Assembly (NCBI GenBank): GCA_040768925.1
Contig: JAXGLZ010000003.1
Span: 496,001-560,000 of the forward strand
DNA from: CALNBC01 sp040768925
GTDB lineage: Bacteria; Bacillota; Clostridia; Christensenellales; CALWSW01
Length of the DNA: 64,000 bases
Direction of reading: 5' to 3'
Positions 6,590-14,519 of the stretch are shown here, one piece after another. How positions within the stretch are numbered: position 1 is the stretch's first letter; each line of letters opens with the position of its first letter. Made by a program: the position numbers and the translations under genes. The notes under the pieces were generated by a model that saw nothing but the letters and a program-made list of their open reading frames with translations, was not told where the DNA came from and did no database searches.

Positions 6590-9055
6590 GTGGATGAGCT
6601 TACCTATAAAAGGGCGGCGCGGCGTTCTGCCCCGTCGGAATCTCCGAAAACGGCGCCGTTTTGCCAAAGCATTCCCAACAGCAGCCGCCTGGATGCCGCC
6701 CGCGGCGGGGAAGCCGGTCCTTCGCCGGATCCCGCCGCCCGCCTTGGCGACCTGGAGGCGAGGCTGCGCGCGAGGCAGCCTGTCACACCCCGGCCCCAGG
6801 CGCAGATCGCGCCCGCGGAAAGCGAGGCCGACCGGCTTTCCGCCGCGGTGACCGCGACCACGCCGGAAGGCGTCAAGGCGGAGCTCGGGCGGAAGCTGGA
6901 CGCCGATTTTTCCGGCGTGCGCCTGCATACGGGCGGGGCCGCGGCGGCCCGGGCGGCCAGGATGGGCGCCAGGGCTTTTGCCGCGGGCAACGACGTTTAT
7001 TTTGGGCCGGGCGGATTTGATCCCGGCGTGGCCGCCCACGAGCTTGTGCATACCGCCCAGCAGGGCGCCGTGACCGGCGCGGCTGTCGCGGTTTCCGCGC
7101 CGGCGGGGGGCGTGCAGATGTCGCGTTTGGGCGAATGGCTCAAAAGGAGGAGGGGTGCGGCCGCTCCGGCTACGGCTGGCGCGGCCCCGGCTGGCGCGGC
7201 TGCGGTCCCGGCTGGTGCGGCTCCGGCCGCGGTTCCGGCCGCTCCAACTACCGCTCCGGCCGCCCCGGCTGCGGTTCCGGCCGCCGGCGTCACCGGTGCG
7301 GCCGCGGCTGTGCCCGCCCCCGCCGCCCCGGCGCTCAGCCGGACGGACCGCTTCAAAAACATGATGGGAAGGGCCGGCAGGGCGGCGCTGTATGGCGTGC
7401 GGAAGGCCTGGGACGTAACGGGCGGCAGAGTGGCCCGCTGGAGCGACGAAGCCGTGGAGGAATACACGGGCGCCCAGGACAGCGGGGATTGGAACGCGCT
7501 GTCTAAAACCGACAAAGCGAAGTGGATGCTGCGCAATCCGGTCGCCTGGATGCGGTCGCAGAATGCCGGCCAGCAAGGCCAGGCCCGCAGCCGCATGAGG
7601 GAATACGACGAGGATCAGCAGGCGGCTTCCCGCATGATGGCGGGCGCGGCCCCCGGAAAAAAGAGCAGCCTGATCCGGGACCCTTCCCCCGCCCCGACGG
7701 ATACAGGGGACCAAGGCTCTACGTTGGAAAGCGATCTGGAGACGGCAAGCGGCCTGGGCGGCGACGCCCTGAGCGTTATGGGCGCCTCGGGCAAACTGAG
7801 GGACGAAGCGCGCGGCCTCACCTCCGACAGCGCTTTCACCACGGGGGCCGGCCATGCCGGTTCCACCCTGGGGGCCGTCACGAGCGCCTACGGCCTTTAC
7901 AAATCCGGGAAGGACCTGCGCGAAAGCGTTCAGCAGGGCAACCGGCGCGGCGCAAGGCAGGCGTTTTACAGCGGAGTTGCCAACGTTTCCAGCCTGGGCG
8001 GAAACTTATCGGGTTTCGGCAGCAGCACGGCCGCCGGTGTTGCCGGGGGCGTATTCGGCGCGGTCACCGGCACGGTCAACACGGTCGCCGGCGTGGACAG
8101 AGCGCTCAGCGGCGCAAAGCAGAAAAAAATATCCAAGGGCGTGCAGGGTGAGATGCTGCAAGGCAGATCCAGGGAGGATCTTGCGGACGACGAACTGTTC
8201 ATGCACGACACCGCCGCCCAAAGCGCCATGGCTGGCACGGAAAACATCGTCAGGGGCACGGGCCAGGCCATCGGCGGCGTTTTGGACGTTGCCTCCGGCG
8301 TTGCGAACGCGTCCGGCGCGGGCGCCGCGGTCGGCGCGGGGCTGACCGGCGCGAGCCTCGCGGTCAAAGGCACCACCGCCGCCCTGGGCGCCGTCCAGCA
8401 CAAACGGATCAGGGCCAAGGTTTCGGATCAGACCATCGGCCTGAACGACGACATGATCAACCGGGTCATGCAGGAGCGCGGGCTGGAGGACACCCCCTCC
8501 AACCGGCGAAGGGCGAAGCGCGCCGTTCTCCGGAGCCAGGGATACGGCACGGGCTTCCGGGAGGAGCTGCTGCGCGACCAGACTTCCAAGCGCAGCAAAA
8601 AGCTTGCCGAGATGGCGAGCGCAGCCTCGGGTAGGGACGAAGCGTCGCGGACCTCCACGGACCGCTCGGCGCTGCGCATGATGGACGCCCTCGGCGTAAG
8701 CCGCATGGGCCCCGGATACAACGCGGAAGCCGTGGCTAAATCCATGGGAAACGAAGACGGCATGGAGGGCGCCCAGAAACTGCGGGACAGCAACAAGCGC
8801 ATCAGCGCGATGGCCCGTGCCCGAAGGGAGGCTGCTGCAAGGGCCGCCGCCGTCGCAAGGGCCGCTGCTACCACACCTCCCCCCGCGCCCGCCGGAGCCG
8901 CGCCCGCGCCAGCCGGAGCCGCGCCCGCCCCGGCTGGAGCCACCACACCCGCCCCGGCTGGAGCCGCGGCACCCACCGGAAGCTTGGCCGCAAGGGCAAC
9001 GCTGCCCGCGGGCGCGCTTCGGCGCAGGCTGATCGGCGCCCACGGCACCCCATAA
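6590..9055 (+). CDS. DUF4157 (eCIS core domain) cargo/effector candidate
   Basis: An 821-residue protein with a GTG start after AAAGGGAGG. Residues about 92-160 form a DUF4157 domain: 'FSGVRLHTGGAAAARAARMG', 'ARAFAAGNDVYFG' and the metalloprotease-like HELVH at 150-154. DUF4157 is the signature domain of proteins linked to extracellular injection systems. Residues about 187-250 are Ala/Pro-rich. The centre is Gly/Ala/Ser-rich and helical (two blocks at about 420-500 and 550-600 that could insert in membranes). A charged helical part follows, and the C-terminus is again an Ala/Pro repeat. No known toxin fold was recognised. It is probably a carried cargo; a tube-internal role is possible. Confidence 0.8.
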   Translation: MDELTYKRAARRSAPSESPKTAPFCQSIPNSSRLDAARGGEAGPSPDPAARLGDLEARLRARQPVTPRPQAQIAPAESEADRLSAAVTATTPEGVKAELGRKLDADFSGVRLHTGGAAAARAARMGARAFAAGNDVYFGPGGFDPGVAAHELVHTAQQGAVTGAAVAVSAPAGGVQMSRLGEWLKRRRGAAAPATAGAAPAGAAAVPAGAAPAAVPAAPTTAPAAPAAVPAAGVTGAAAAVPAPAAPALSRTDRFKNMMGRAGRAALYGVRKAWDVTGGRVARWSDEAVEEYTGAQDSGDWNALSKTDKAKWMLRNPVAWMRSQNAGQQGQARSRMREYDEDQQAASRMMAGAAPGKKSSLIRDPSPAPTDTGDQGSTLESDLETASGLGGDALSVMGASGKLRDEARGLTSDSAFTTGAGHAGSTLGAVTSAYGLYKSGKDLRESVQQGNRRGARQAFYSGVANVSSLGGNLSGFGSSTAAGVAGGVFGAVTGTVNTVAGVDRALSGAKQKKISKGVQGEMLQGRSREDLADDELFMHDTAAQSAMAGTENIVRGTGQAIGGVLDVASGVANASGAGAAVGAGLTGASLAVKGTTAALGAVQHKRIRAKVSDQTIGLNDDMINRVMQERGLEDTPSNRRRAKRAVLRSQGYGTGFREELLRDQTSKRSKKLAEMASAASGRDEASRTSTDRSALRMMDALGVSRMGPGYNAEAVAKSMGNEDGMEGAQKLRDSNKRISAMARARREAAARAAAVARAAATTPPPAPAGAAPAPAGAAPAPAGATTPAPAGAAAPTGSLAARATLPAGALRRRLIGAHGTP

Positions 9056-9093
9056 AGCCCGCCTTCTGACACCGGCGGAAAGGATTGAACGCT

Positions 9094-9582
9094 ATGACTG
9101 AAGAAAAACAGACCCCCGTTCTGAAGATGCTCCTCGGCGGCCTGACCGATCAGATGGGCTACCAGGCCGCGATTCTCACCGTGGAAGGCCGCGAAATGCT
9201 GCGGTTTACCGCGCCCCTTTTAGGGGACGACAAAGGCTATGTGCTGATCGAAATCTGCCAGTTCGGCTACGACGAGAACTGCGATGTGTTTCAGATCTTC
9301 TCCACGATGATTCCCAAACCCGGCCCCGGCCTCGGGGAACTGCGCGCCGCGGTCAACGGCTGGAACCTCACCGCCCGCCTGGGCGCTTACGGCATATTTG
9401 ACGCGCTCGGCCAGCTCTACCATAAATACAACGTGGTCGTGGGCGTGGAGGAAGGCCCGGAAAGCGTCTTCTCCCGGGTCCTGTCCGCGCTTTATATCTG
9501 TATGGACGAGATGGAGTCCCGTCTGACCGAAGCCCTCGCCCTTTCGGGCGGGGAACAGAACGCCGGCGGCGAATCCGATTGA
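9094..9582 (+). CDS. YbjN / secretion-chaperone-like partner of the DUF4157 protein
   Basis: A 162-residue acidic protein 38 bp downstream of the DUF4157 gene. The ATG at 9094 follows AAGGA at 9 bp; a TTG at 9085 is a poorer choice. It shows a YbjN/type III chaperone-like layout: an N-terminal helix 'VLKMLLGGLTDQMGY', strands 'AAILTVEGREMLRFTAPL' and 'GYVLIEICQFGYDE', 'ELRAAVNGWNLTARLGAYG' in place of the family 'iN.wN....f', and a final long helix. By gene order it is a good candidate chaperone for the neighbouring cargo, as small acidic proteins next to effectors often are. The fold call is from pattern only. Confidence 0.55.
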   Translation: MTEEKQTPVLKMLLGGLTDQMGYQAAILTVEGREMLRFTAPLLGDDKGYVLIEICQFGYDENCDVFQIFSTMIPKPGPGLGELRAAVNGWNLTARLGAYGIFDALGQLYHKYNVVVGVEEGPESVFSRVLSALYICMDEMESRLTEALALSGGEQNAGGESD

Positions 9583-10448
9583 GCAAAGGAAGCTTTCGTT
9601 TGCCTCTTGGGCGGATTCCGGCCGCCGCGCGGCGAAAGCGCGGGTGTTTGCGCCCTAGGCGGGCCGCGCGGGCCCTGGGCAGCAGCGGAGCGCCAATGAG
9701 ACGCGCAGTTCCGGGCGCGCAGGTTGCAGGCGCGTCGCCCGGTCCGTTTGCCGCGGCAGCCCTTCTGTTCCCGGCAGCATTTTAAACGCTAAGGCGCTTC
9801 TTTTCCCCCGGCTGCGCGGATGCGTATGGCCGAAGCTTTGGATTCCCGCGGTTTATGGCGCGGGGAAGACAAGGGCAAACAGTTCTATTCGAACGAAAAC
9901 AGGCCTCAAATTAGCCGGATGGCGAACTTGGGGCCTGTTTTTTGCTTTGCGGACGGAAGGGCGGGGGCAGTGCCGCGTTCGTTCGGGTATGACAAAATGC
10001 CCCCATTGGCGCGAAGGGGCCGAGCGGCGGGCCGGACGCCGTATTCCAAAGAGTCACCCCGGCGGGAACTTTTGCGGGCAGGCTGCCGCCCGGGGATTGA
10101 CATGGCCGGGCTGCCCGTTTTGGGCGGCATCGTCCATAGCTCCGTTCATGAACCCGCGCCGCGGGCATCGTTTCCCTGCACGGGGCGTCCGGGTCGTTCC
10201 TTCGGGTTTCGGACTCCGCCGGGCACGGGGGGCTATCCGGGCCGCAGACGCGCCTTTGGGGCGCAAAAGGGATTGGTATATGCTTGCAAAAGCTTTTTTC
10301 ATTTTTCGGACCCGCCGCGCAATGCGCCCGGATGCTTTGCCGGTTTTCTGCCGCAGTCCGGCTTCACGATGTCAATACGTCTCGGCAAGCTGAACAATCT
10401 GATTTTTATGGCGCGTTAAGCGCGGGGATGGGGCCCGGCGCTTAACGC
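9583..10448. other. Long intergenic region after the eCIS locus
   Basis: About 870 bp without a convincing gene. Open frames in it have poor codon usage, no ribosome sites and no recognisable motifs. It contains one good rho-independent terminator (9898-9943) and an imperfect inverted repeat with 11-bp arms (GCGTTAAGCGC at 10413-10423 and its complement at 10438-10448). The stretch 9950-10400 shows nothing I can name. Confidence 0.5.
9898..9943 (+). terminator. Rho-independent terminator downstream of the DUF4157 operon
   Basis: AACAGGCC with TCAA pairs with TTGG and GGCCTGTT around a loop, followed by six T residues. It is the first strong terminator after the plus-strand DUF4157/chaperone genes. 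Confidence 0.75.
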
Positions 10449-10476
10449 AAAAGGCCGCCTCGCGCGCGAGGCGGCC
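10449..10476 (-). terminator. Terminator of the FMN/FAD reductase gene
   Basis: A perfect 24-bp palindrome (arms GGCCGCCTCGCG) at 10453-10476 ends, on the minus strand, in TTTT. It lies 34 bp past the stop of the 10510-12378 gene. Confidence 0.75.
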
Positions 10477-10509
10477 CGTTTGCACATTCCGTGCCGGTTG
10501 GTCGGTTGA

Positions 10510-12378
10510 TTATTGCGCGTTTGCCGCAGAGGTCCCCGCGATGCGGCCGAACACGGTAAAGTCCACGATCGCGTTGCCGCCGAGACGGTTGCCGCCGTGT
10601 ATGCCCCCGGTGACTTCGCCCGCGGCATACAGGCCGGGGATCACGCTGCCCTGGGCGTCCATCACTTCCGCGTTGGTGTTGATCTTCACGCCGCCCATGG
10701 TGTGGTGCGCCGCGGGAGCGCGGGGATAAGCGTACCACGGGCCGCCTTCCAGAACGGTGGTAAGCAGTTCGCGGCCGAATTCATCCACGCTGTCGCCGTT
10801 CCTCACATGGGCGTTGTAAGTGTCCAGCGTTGCCTGAAGCGCGTCGTACGGAACATCGATCAGCGCCGCAAGCTCCTCGAGCGTATCCGCCTTCACAAAG
10901 CCGTACTTGCCCTCGTTGATCAATTCGGAGATCGTCCTTCCTCCGAGCGCCTTGAAGGTGTCGGGGTTGTCGATCACCGTGAAATTGTGGATGGTATACA
11001 TGCGGCCGTTCGTCTGCCGGAGAATCGCGGCGCTGATCACGTCGCGCCGGCCGTCCTCCCGCACAAAGCGCTGGCCTTCCTGGTTGACGTAAACGCACGC
11101 GTCAACTCCGCCGACGATCACGTCCGAAGTCACGCCCGTCCAGGGATTGCAGACCTGCAGAAGCTGAATCTGATCCATATCCACCAGGGCCGCGCCGATC
11201 GCTTCGGCCATCACAATGCCGTCGCCCTGAATCGCCGGCATGTTCGAGGTGATCAGGCTCGGTCCAAGGTCGGGCCACTTCTCGCCCTCGCAGTATTGCT
11301 GGCGCATTTCCACATTGCCCGCAAAGCCGCCGGTGGTGAGAATGACGCCCTTCGTGGCGTTGAGCTTTACGGTGTTTCCATCCTTGCCTTCCGCGATGAC
11401 GCCGACGATCCTGCCGGAATCATCCTTGATCAGGCTCTTGCCCGTAACTTCCATCAGGATTTCACACACATCGCCTTTGCCGGCGAGGTTGTCCCTGAAA
11501 GTCTTGATGAAGCCCGTGCCGTTGGGAAGCACAGAGGTGTGCGTGCGGCGGTAAAGCGAGCCGACGCCCTGGGTGATGTTGTTCCTGAATTCCATGCCCA
11601 TGCCTTCCAGCCACACGAGACCGTCATACGCATTGGAGCACAGCGTGGTAACCAGGTCGATATCCGCGACCTTGTCTCCGCCTTCCCAGGTCTGCTTGAT
11701 GAACAGTTCCACCGAGTCCTCGATGCCTTCCGGCTCCTGAAGCTCCGGATCGGGGCAGTTGTATATGCCGCCGCTCACCACCGAGTTGCCCCCGAGGAAG
11801 CCGGTCTTTTCGATCAATATCACGGACGCGCCCGCGTCGGTGGCCGCGACAGCCGCCGCAAGCCCCGCGCCGCCGCCGCCCACGATGATGACGTCGGCGG
11901 TCTTTTCGACGTCCGCCGCGGGTTCGTCGGGGAGCGCCGCCTTCAGAGCGGTCAGGTCGCCGCCGGCCTGCACCGCGCAATCCTCCACGGCTGCGAGTAT
12001 GGCGCGGCTGGTCGCCGTGGCTCCGGTCACCGTATCCACTGCCAGCGACTGCTTTTCAATGATCCTTTCGGGCATCAGCTCGATGGGCCAGGCGCCGACA
12101 CCGGGGGTTTCGATATTGTCCAGCACCTCGATCGCGGTGATGGCGTCCGCGCTGAATGTGACGGAAACGTTAACGTCCCCGTTCAGGCCGGGCGCCGCCG
12201 CGCTGTAGGTCCCCGCGGTGTAGCCCGCGGCGGGCTCGGGCACCGCATCTTCCCCGGGGGTTATTGCCGGGGTCGCAGCCGCGTCCGGCGTCCCCGCCGG
12301 CTCCGAAGCCTGCTGGCACGCGGCCAGCGGCACGATCATCACCAGCGCCAACAGCAGCGCAGCGATCTTTTTGAACAT
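10510..12378 (-). CDS. Secreted FMN/FAD fumarate-reductase-like flavoprotein (lipoprotein)
   Basis: A 622-residue protein with lipoprotein signal peptide (lipobox LAAC). An FMN-binding domain spans residues about 55-135, with the flavinylation motif 'DTVTGATATS'; FMN is normally attached to this Thr by ApbE. An FAD_binding_2 reductase domain follows ('VIIVGGGGAGLAAAVAATDAG'). Residues of the fumarate-reductase class are visible: 'GRRDVISAAIL' (catalytic Arg region), 'HHTMGGVKIN' (His) and 'GGIHGGNRLGGNAI' (substrate Arg). It probably reduces fumarate or a related enoate outside the membrane using electrons from a membrane flavin chain. The start is the ATG after AAAGGAG. The true substrate cannot be told; urocanate or cinnamate-type acids are alternatives. 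Confidence 0.85.
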   Translation of the reverse strand: MFKKIAALLLALVMIVPLAACQQASEPAGTPDAAATPAITPGEDAVPEPAAGYTAGTYSAAAPGLNGDVNVSVTFSADAITAIEVLDNIETPGVGAWPIELMPERIIEKQSLAVDTVTGATATSRAILAAVEDCAVQAGGDLTALKAALPDEPAADVEKTADVIIVGGGGAGLAAAVAATDAGASVILIEKTGFLGGNSVVSGGIYNCPDPELQEPEGIEDSVELFIKQTWEGGDKVADIDLVTTLCSNAYDGLVWLEGMGMEFRNNITQGVGSLYRRTHTSVLPNGTGFIKTFRDNLAGKGDVCEILMEVTGKSLIKDDSGRIVGVIAEGKDGNTVKLNATKGVILTTGGFAGNVEMRQQYCEGEKWPDLGPSLITSNMPAIQGDGIVMAEAIGAALVDMDQIQLLQVCNPWTGVTSDVIVGGVDACVYVNQEGQRFVREDGRRDVISAAILRQTNGRMYTIHNFTVIDNPDTFKALGGRTISELINEGKYGFVKADTLEELAALIDVPYDALQATLDTYNAHVRNGDSVDEFGRELLTTVLEGGPWYAYPRAPAAHHTMGGVKINTNAEVMDAQGSVIPGLYAAGEVTGGIHGGNRLGGNAIVDFTVFGRIAGTSAANAQ

Positions 12379-12532
12379 TTCATGTCTCCTTTCACGGCAA
12401 AAAGCAATTGGTACGACTACACAAGCAGCGAACACCCTCCAATACCGCTGCAAGCCAAACCAAGATCAAGGCGGCCGGATTCCGCAAATGACGCCGATGA
12501 CCCCGGAACCGCCGTCCCGACCCTATGTTAAT

Positions 12533-12561
12533 ATTGTAACACGCTATTCCAGAATATACAA
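12533..12561 (-). promoter_or_regulatory. Sigma-A promoter of the FMN/FAD reductase gene
   Basis: On the minus strand TTGTAT, a 17-bp spacer and TACAAT, with TG one base before the -10. It leaves a leader of about 150 nt before the ATG at 12378. Confidence 0.65.
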
Positions 12562-12720
12562 TATCTATTCTTATTTTATCAGTTTAAGCCCTGCGGGGCC
12601 GGACGCCTGCCGGAGAAGAAACGGCCGAAAAAACACTTGGGATAACCAGGCCTTTCCGCACACAAAACAATGGAATCCGGCGTCCAGGGGGGCCGAAACC
12701 GGACTTTTTACCCGAATTTG

Positions 12721-12749
12721 TTGCCGCGCAGGGATTGAAGTGCTACAAT
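12721..12749 (+). promoter_or_regulatory. Sigma-A promoter of gatCAB
   Basis: TTGCCG, a 17-bp spacer and TACAAT with an extended TG motif, about 30 bp upstream of the gatC ATG. It is divergent to the reductase promoter at 12533-12561. Confidence 0.7.
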
Positions 12750-12784
12750 AAAGCATTAAATCAGCCAATGCGAGGTCGTAACAC

Positions 12785-13072
12785 ATGAAGATTACAAAAG
12801 AACAGGTGCGCCACGTGGCGGCGCTCTCCCGCCTTTCCCTGACGGACGAGGAAACCGAACGGCTGGAGGGCGAGATGAGCGGCATGATCGCTTTTGCGGA
12901 CAAGCTGATGGGGCTGGATGTTACCGGCGTTTTGCCCACAACCCACGCGGTCCCCATGCAGAACGTGTTCCGCGAAGACGGCGTTTTGCCCTCCTTTTCG
13001 CGCGGCGTGCTGCTCAATATCGCGCCCAGGCACGACGAATCCGGTATTCTCGTGCCCCGCGTCGTGGACTAA
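12785..13072 (+). CDS. gatC: Asp-tRNA(Asn)/Glu-tRNA(Gln) amidotransferase subunit C
   Basis: A 95-residue GatC, the small belt subunit that stabilises GatA on GatB. Diagnostic stretches are 'VRHVAALSRLSLTDEE', 'MIAFADKLMGLDVTGV' and 'VFREDGVLPS', with the C-terminal 'ILVPRVVD'. It is the first gene of a gatC-gatA-gatB operon with 10 bp to gatA. The complex amidates misacylated Glu-tRNA(Gln) and Asp-tRNA(Asn), as expected where glutaminyl-tRNA synthetase is absent. Confidence 0.95.
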   Translation: MKITKEQVRHVAALSRLSLTDEETERLEGEMSGMIAFADKLMGLDVTGVLPTTHAVPMQNVFREDGVLPSFSRGVLLNIAPRHDESGILVPRVVD

Positions 13073-13082
13073 GGAGGACCGG

Positions 13083-14516
13083 ATGGACATCAGGGATTTT
13101 ACAGTGGCTGAGCTTTCCAAAATGCTTGCAAAGGGCGCGGTCTCTTCGGCGGAAATCACAAAGGCGTATCTTTCCGCCATCGAAAAGGAAGACGGCGAAA
13201 TCCGCTCGTATATCACGGTCACCGCCGACCGCGCCCTAAAAGATGCCGCCGCCGCGGACGGAAGAAGGGGCAAAAACGCCGCCCTTTCCCCGCTGGACGG
13301 CATTCCCTACGCCTTGAAGGATCTTTTCTGCACAGAGGGAATAAGGACCACCTGCGCTTCGAAGATGCTCGAAAACTTTGTTCCGCCCTATACCGCCACA
13401 GCGGTGAAAAAGCTTGAAGGCGCCGGCTGCGTGCTGCTGGGCAAGCTGAATATGGACGAATTCGCCATGGGTTCCTCAACGGAAACCAGCTATTTTGCCA
13501 AAACCAGAAACCCGGTGAACAGGGAACGGGTCCCGGGCGGTTCCTCCGGCGGTTCCGCCGCGGCCGTGGCCGGCCGGCTCGCGCCTTTTTCCCTGGGGAC
13601 GGACACCGGCGGCTCCATCCGCCAGCCTTCCGCCTTTTGCGGGATCGTCGGGCTCAAGCCCACCTATGGCAGGGTATCCCGCTTCGGCGCCGTGGCTTTC
13701 GCCTCGTCTTTGGACCAGGTCGGCCCCATGACCCGCACGGTGTATGACAACGCCATGGTGCTTTCCGCCATCGCCGGGAACGACCCGCTGGACGCCGCGT
13801 CCCTTCCCCACCCCGTTCCGGATTACACCGCCTCGGCCGCTCCCGGCCGGCTGGAGGGCATGCGCGTCGGCCTGCCGGACGAGCTGTTCGTCGACGGCAT
13901 ATCCCCCACGATCAAAGCCGCGGTGCTCAAGGCCGCGGAATCGCTGGCCGAAAAGGGCGCGGCCGTGGAACGGTGCAGCCTGCCCAGGGTGGAATACGCC
14001 CTGCCCGCTTATTACATCATCTCCTCTGCCGAAGCGTCCTCAAACCTCGGGCGATATAACGGCGTGGGTTTCGGCTACGCCGCGGCGGACGCCGAGAGCA
14101 TCGCCGAGCTTTATACCAGGTCCCGCTCCGAAGGCTTCGGGTGGGAGGTCAAGCGCCGCATTCTGCTGGGTACCTTTGCCCTTTCTTCCGGCTATTACGA
14201 CGCGTATTACAAGCGCGCCCAGCAGGCCAGAACGCTGATCATGCAGGATTACGACGCGGCCTTTGCGCGCTTCGACTGCCTGCTCGCCCCCGTCGCGCCC
14301 ATTACCGCGTGGAAATTCGGGGAAATGAGCGCCGACCCGCTCGAGATGTACGCCGCGGATATCTGCACGGTTTCGGTCAACGTGGCCGGGCTTTGCGGGA
14401 TGTCCGTCCCTTGCGGAACGGACGAGAACGGCATGCCCATCGGCGCCCAGCTGATCGCGAAGCCCCTTTGCGAGGAAACGCTCTACCGCGCCGGCGCCGC
14501 GCTTTACGGGAGGTAA
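13083..14516 (+). CDS. gatA: Asp-tRNA(Asn)/Glu-tRNA(Gln) amidotransferase subunit A
   Basis: A 477-residue amidase-signature enzyme that releases ammonia from glutamine. The Ser-cisSer-Lys site is visible: Lys in 'PYALKDLFC', the glycine/serine loop 'GGSSGGSAAAVAG' and 'GTDTGGSIRQPSAFCG'. Start at the ATG after AAGGAGGACCGG; a longer in-frame extension into gatC is not needed. Four bases separate its stop from gatB. Length and motifs are standard. Confidence 0.97.
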   Translation: MDIRDFTVAELSKMLAKGAVSSAEITKAYLSAIEKEDGEIRSYITVTADRALKDAAAADGRRGKNAALSPLDGIPYALKDLFCTEGIRTTCASKMLENFVPPYTATAVKKLEGAGCVLLGKLNMDEFAMGSSTETSYFAKTRNPVNRERVPGGSSGGSAAAVAGRLAPFSLGTDTGGSIRQPSAFCGIVGLKPTYGRVSRFGAVAFASSLDQVGPMTRTVYDNAMVLSAIAGNDPLDAASLPHPVPDYTASAAPGRLEGMRVGLPDELFVDGISPTIKAAVLKAAESLAEKGAAVERCSLPRVEYALPAYYIISSAEASSNLGRYNGVGFGYAAADAESIAELYTRSRSEGFGWEVKRRILLGTFALSSGYYDAYYKRAQQARTLIMQDYDAAFARFDCLLAPVAPITAWKFGEMSADPLEMYAADICTVSVNVAGLCGMSVPCGTDENGMPIGAQLIAKPLCEETLYRAGAALYGR

Positions 14517-14519
14517 CAG

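Noticed and set aside
9820..10419. Open frame of about 200 codons in the gap after the eCIS locus
   Set aside because: It runs through a rho-independent terminator, has no ribosome site and shows no protein-like pattern.
10413..10448. Inverted repeat with 11-bp arms as an attachment site or terminator
   Set aside because: No T-run on either strand and no integrase or duplicate nearby; left as an unassigned hairpin.
10513..12531. Long plus-strand open frame opposite the FMN/FAD reductase
   Set aside because: Antisense shadow; the minus-strand protein has lipobox, FMN and FAD motifs, promoter and terminator.
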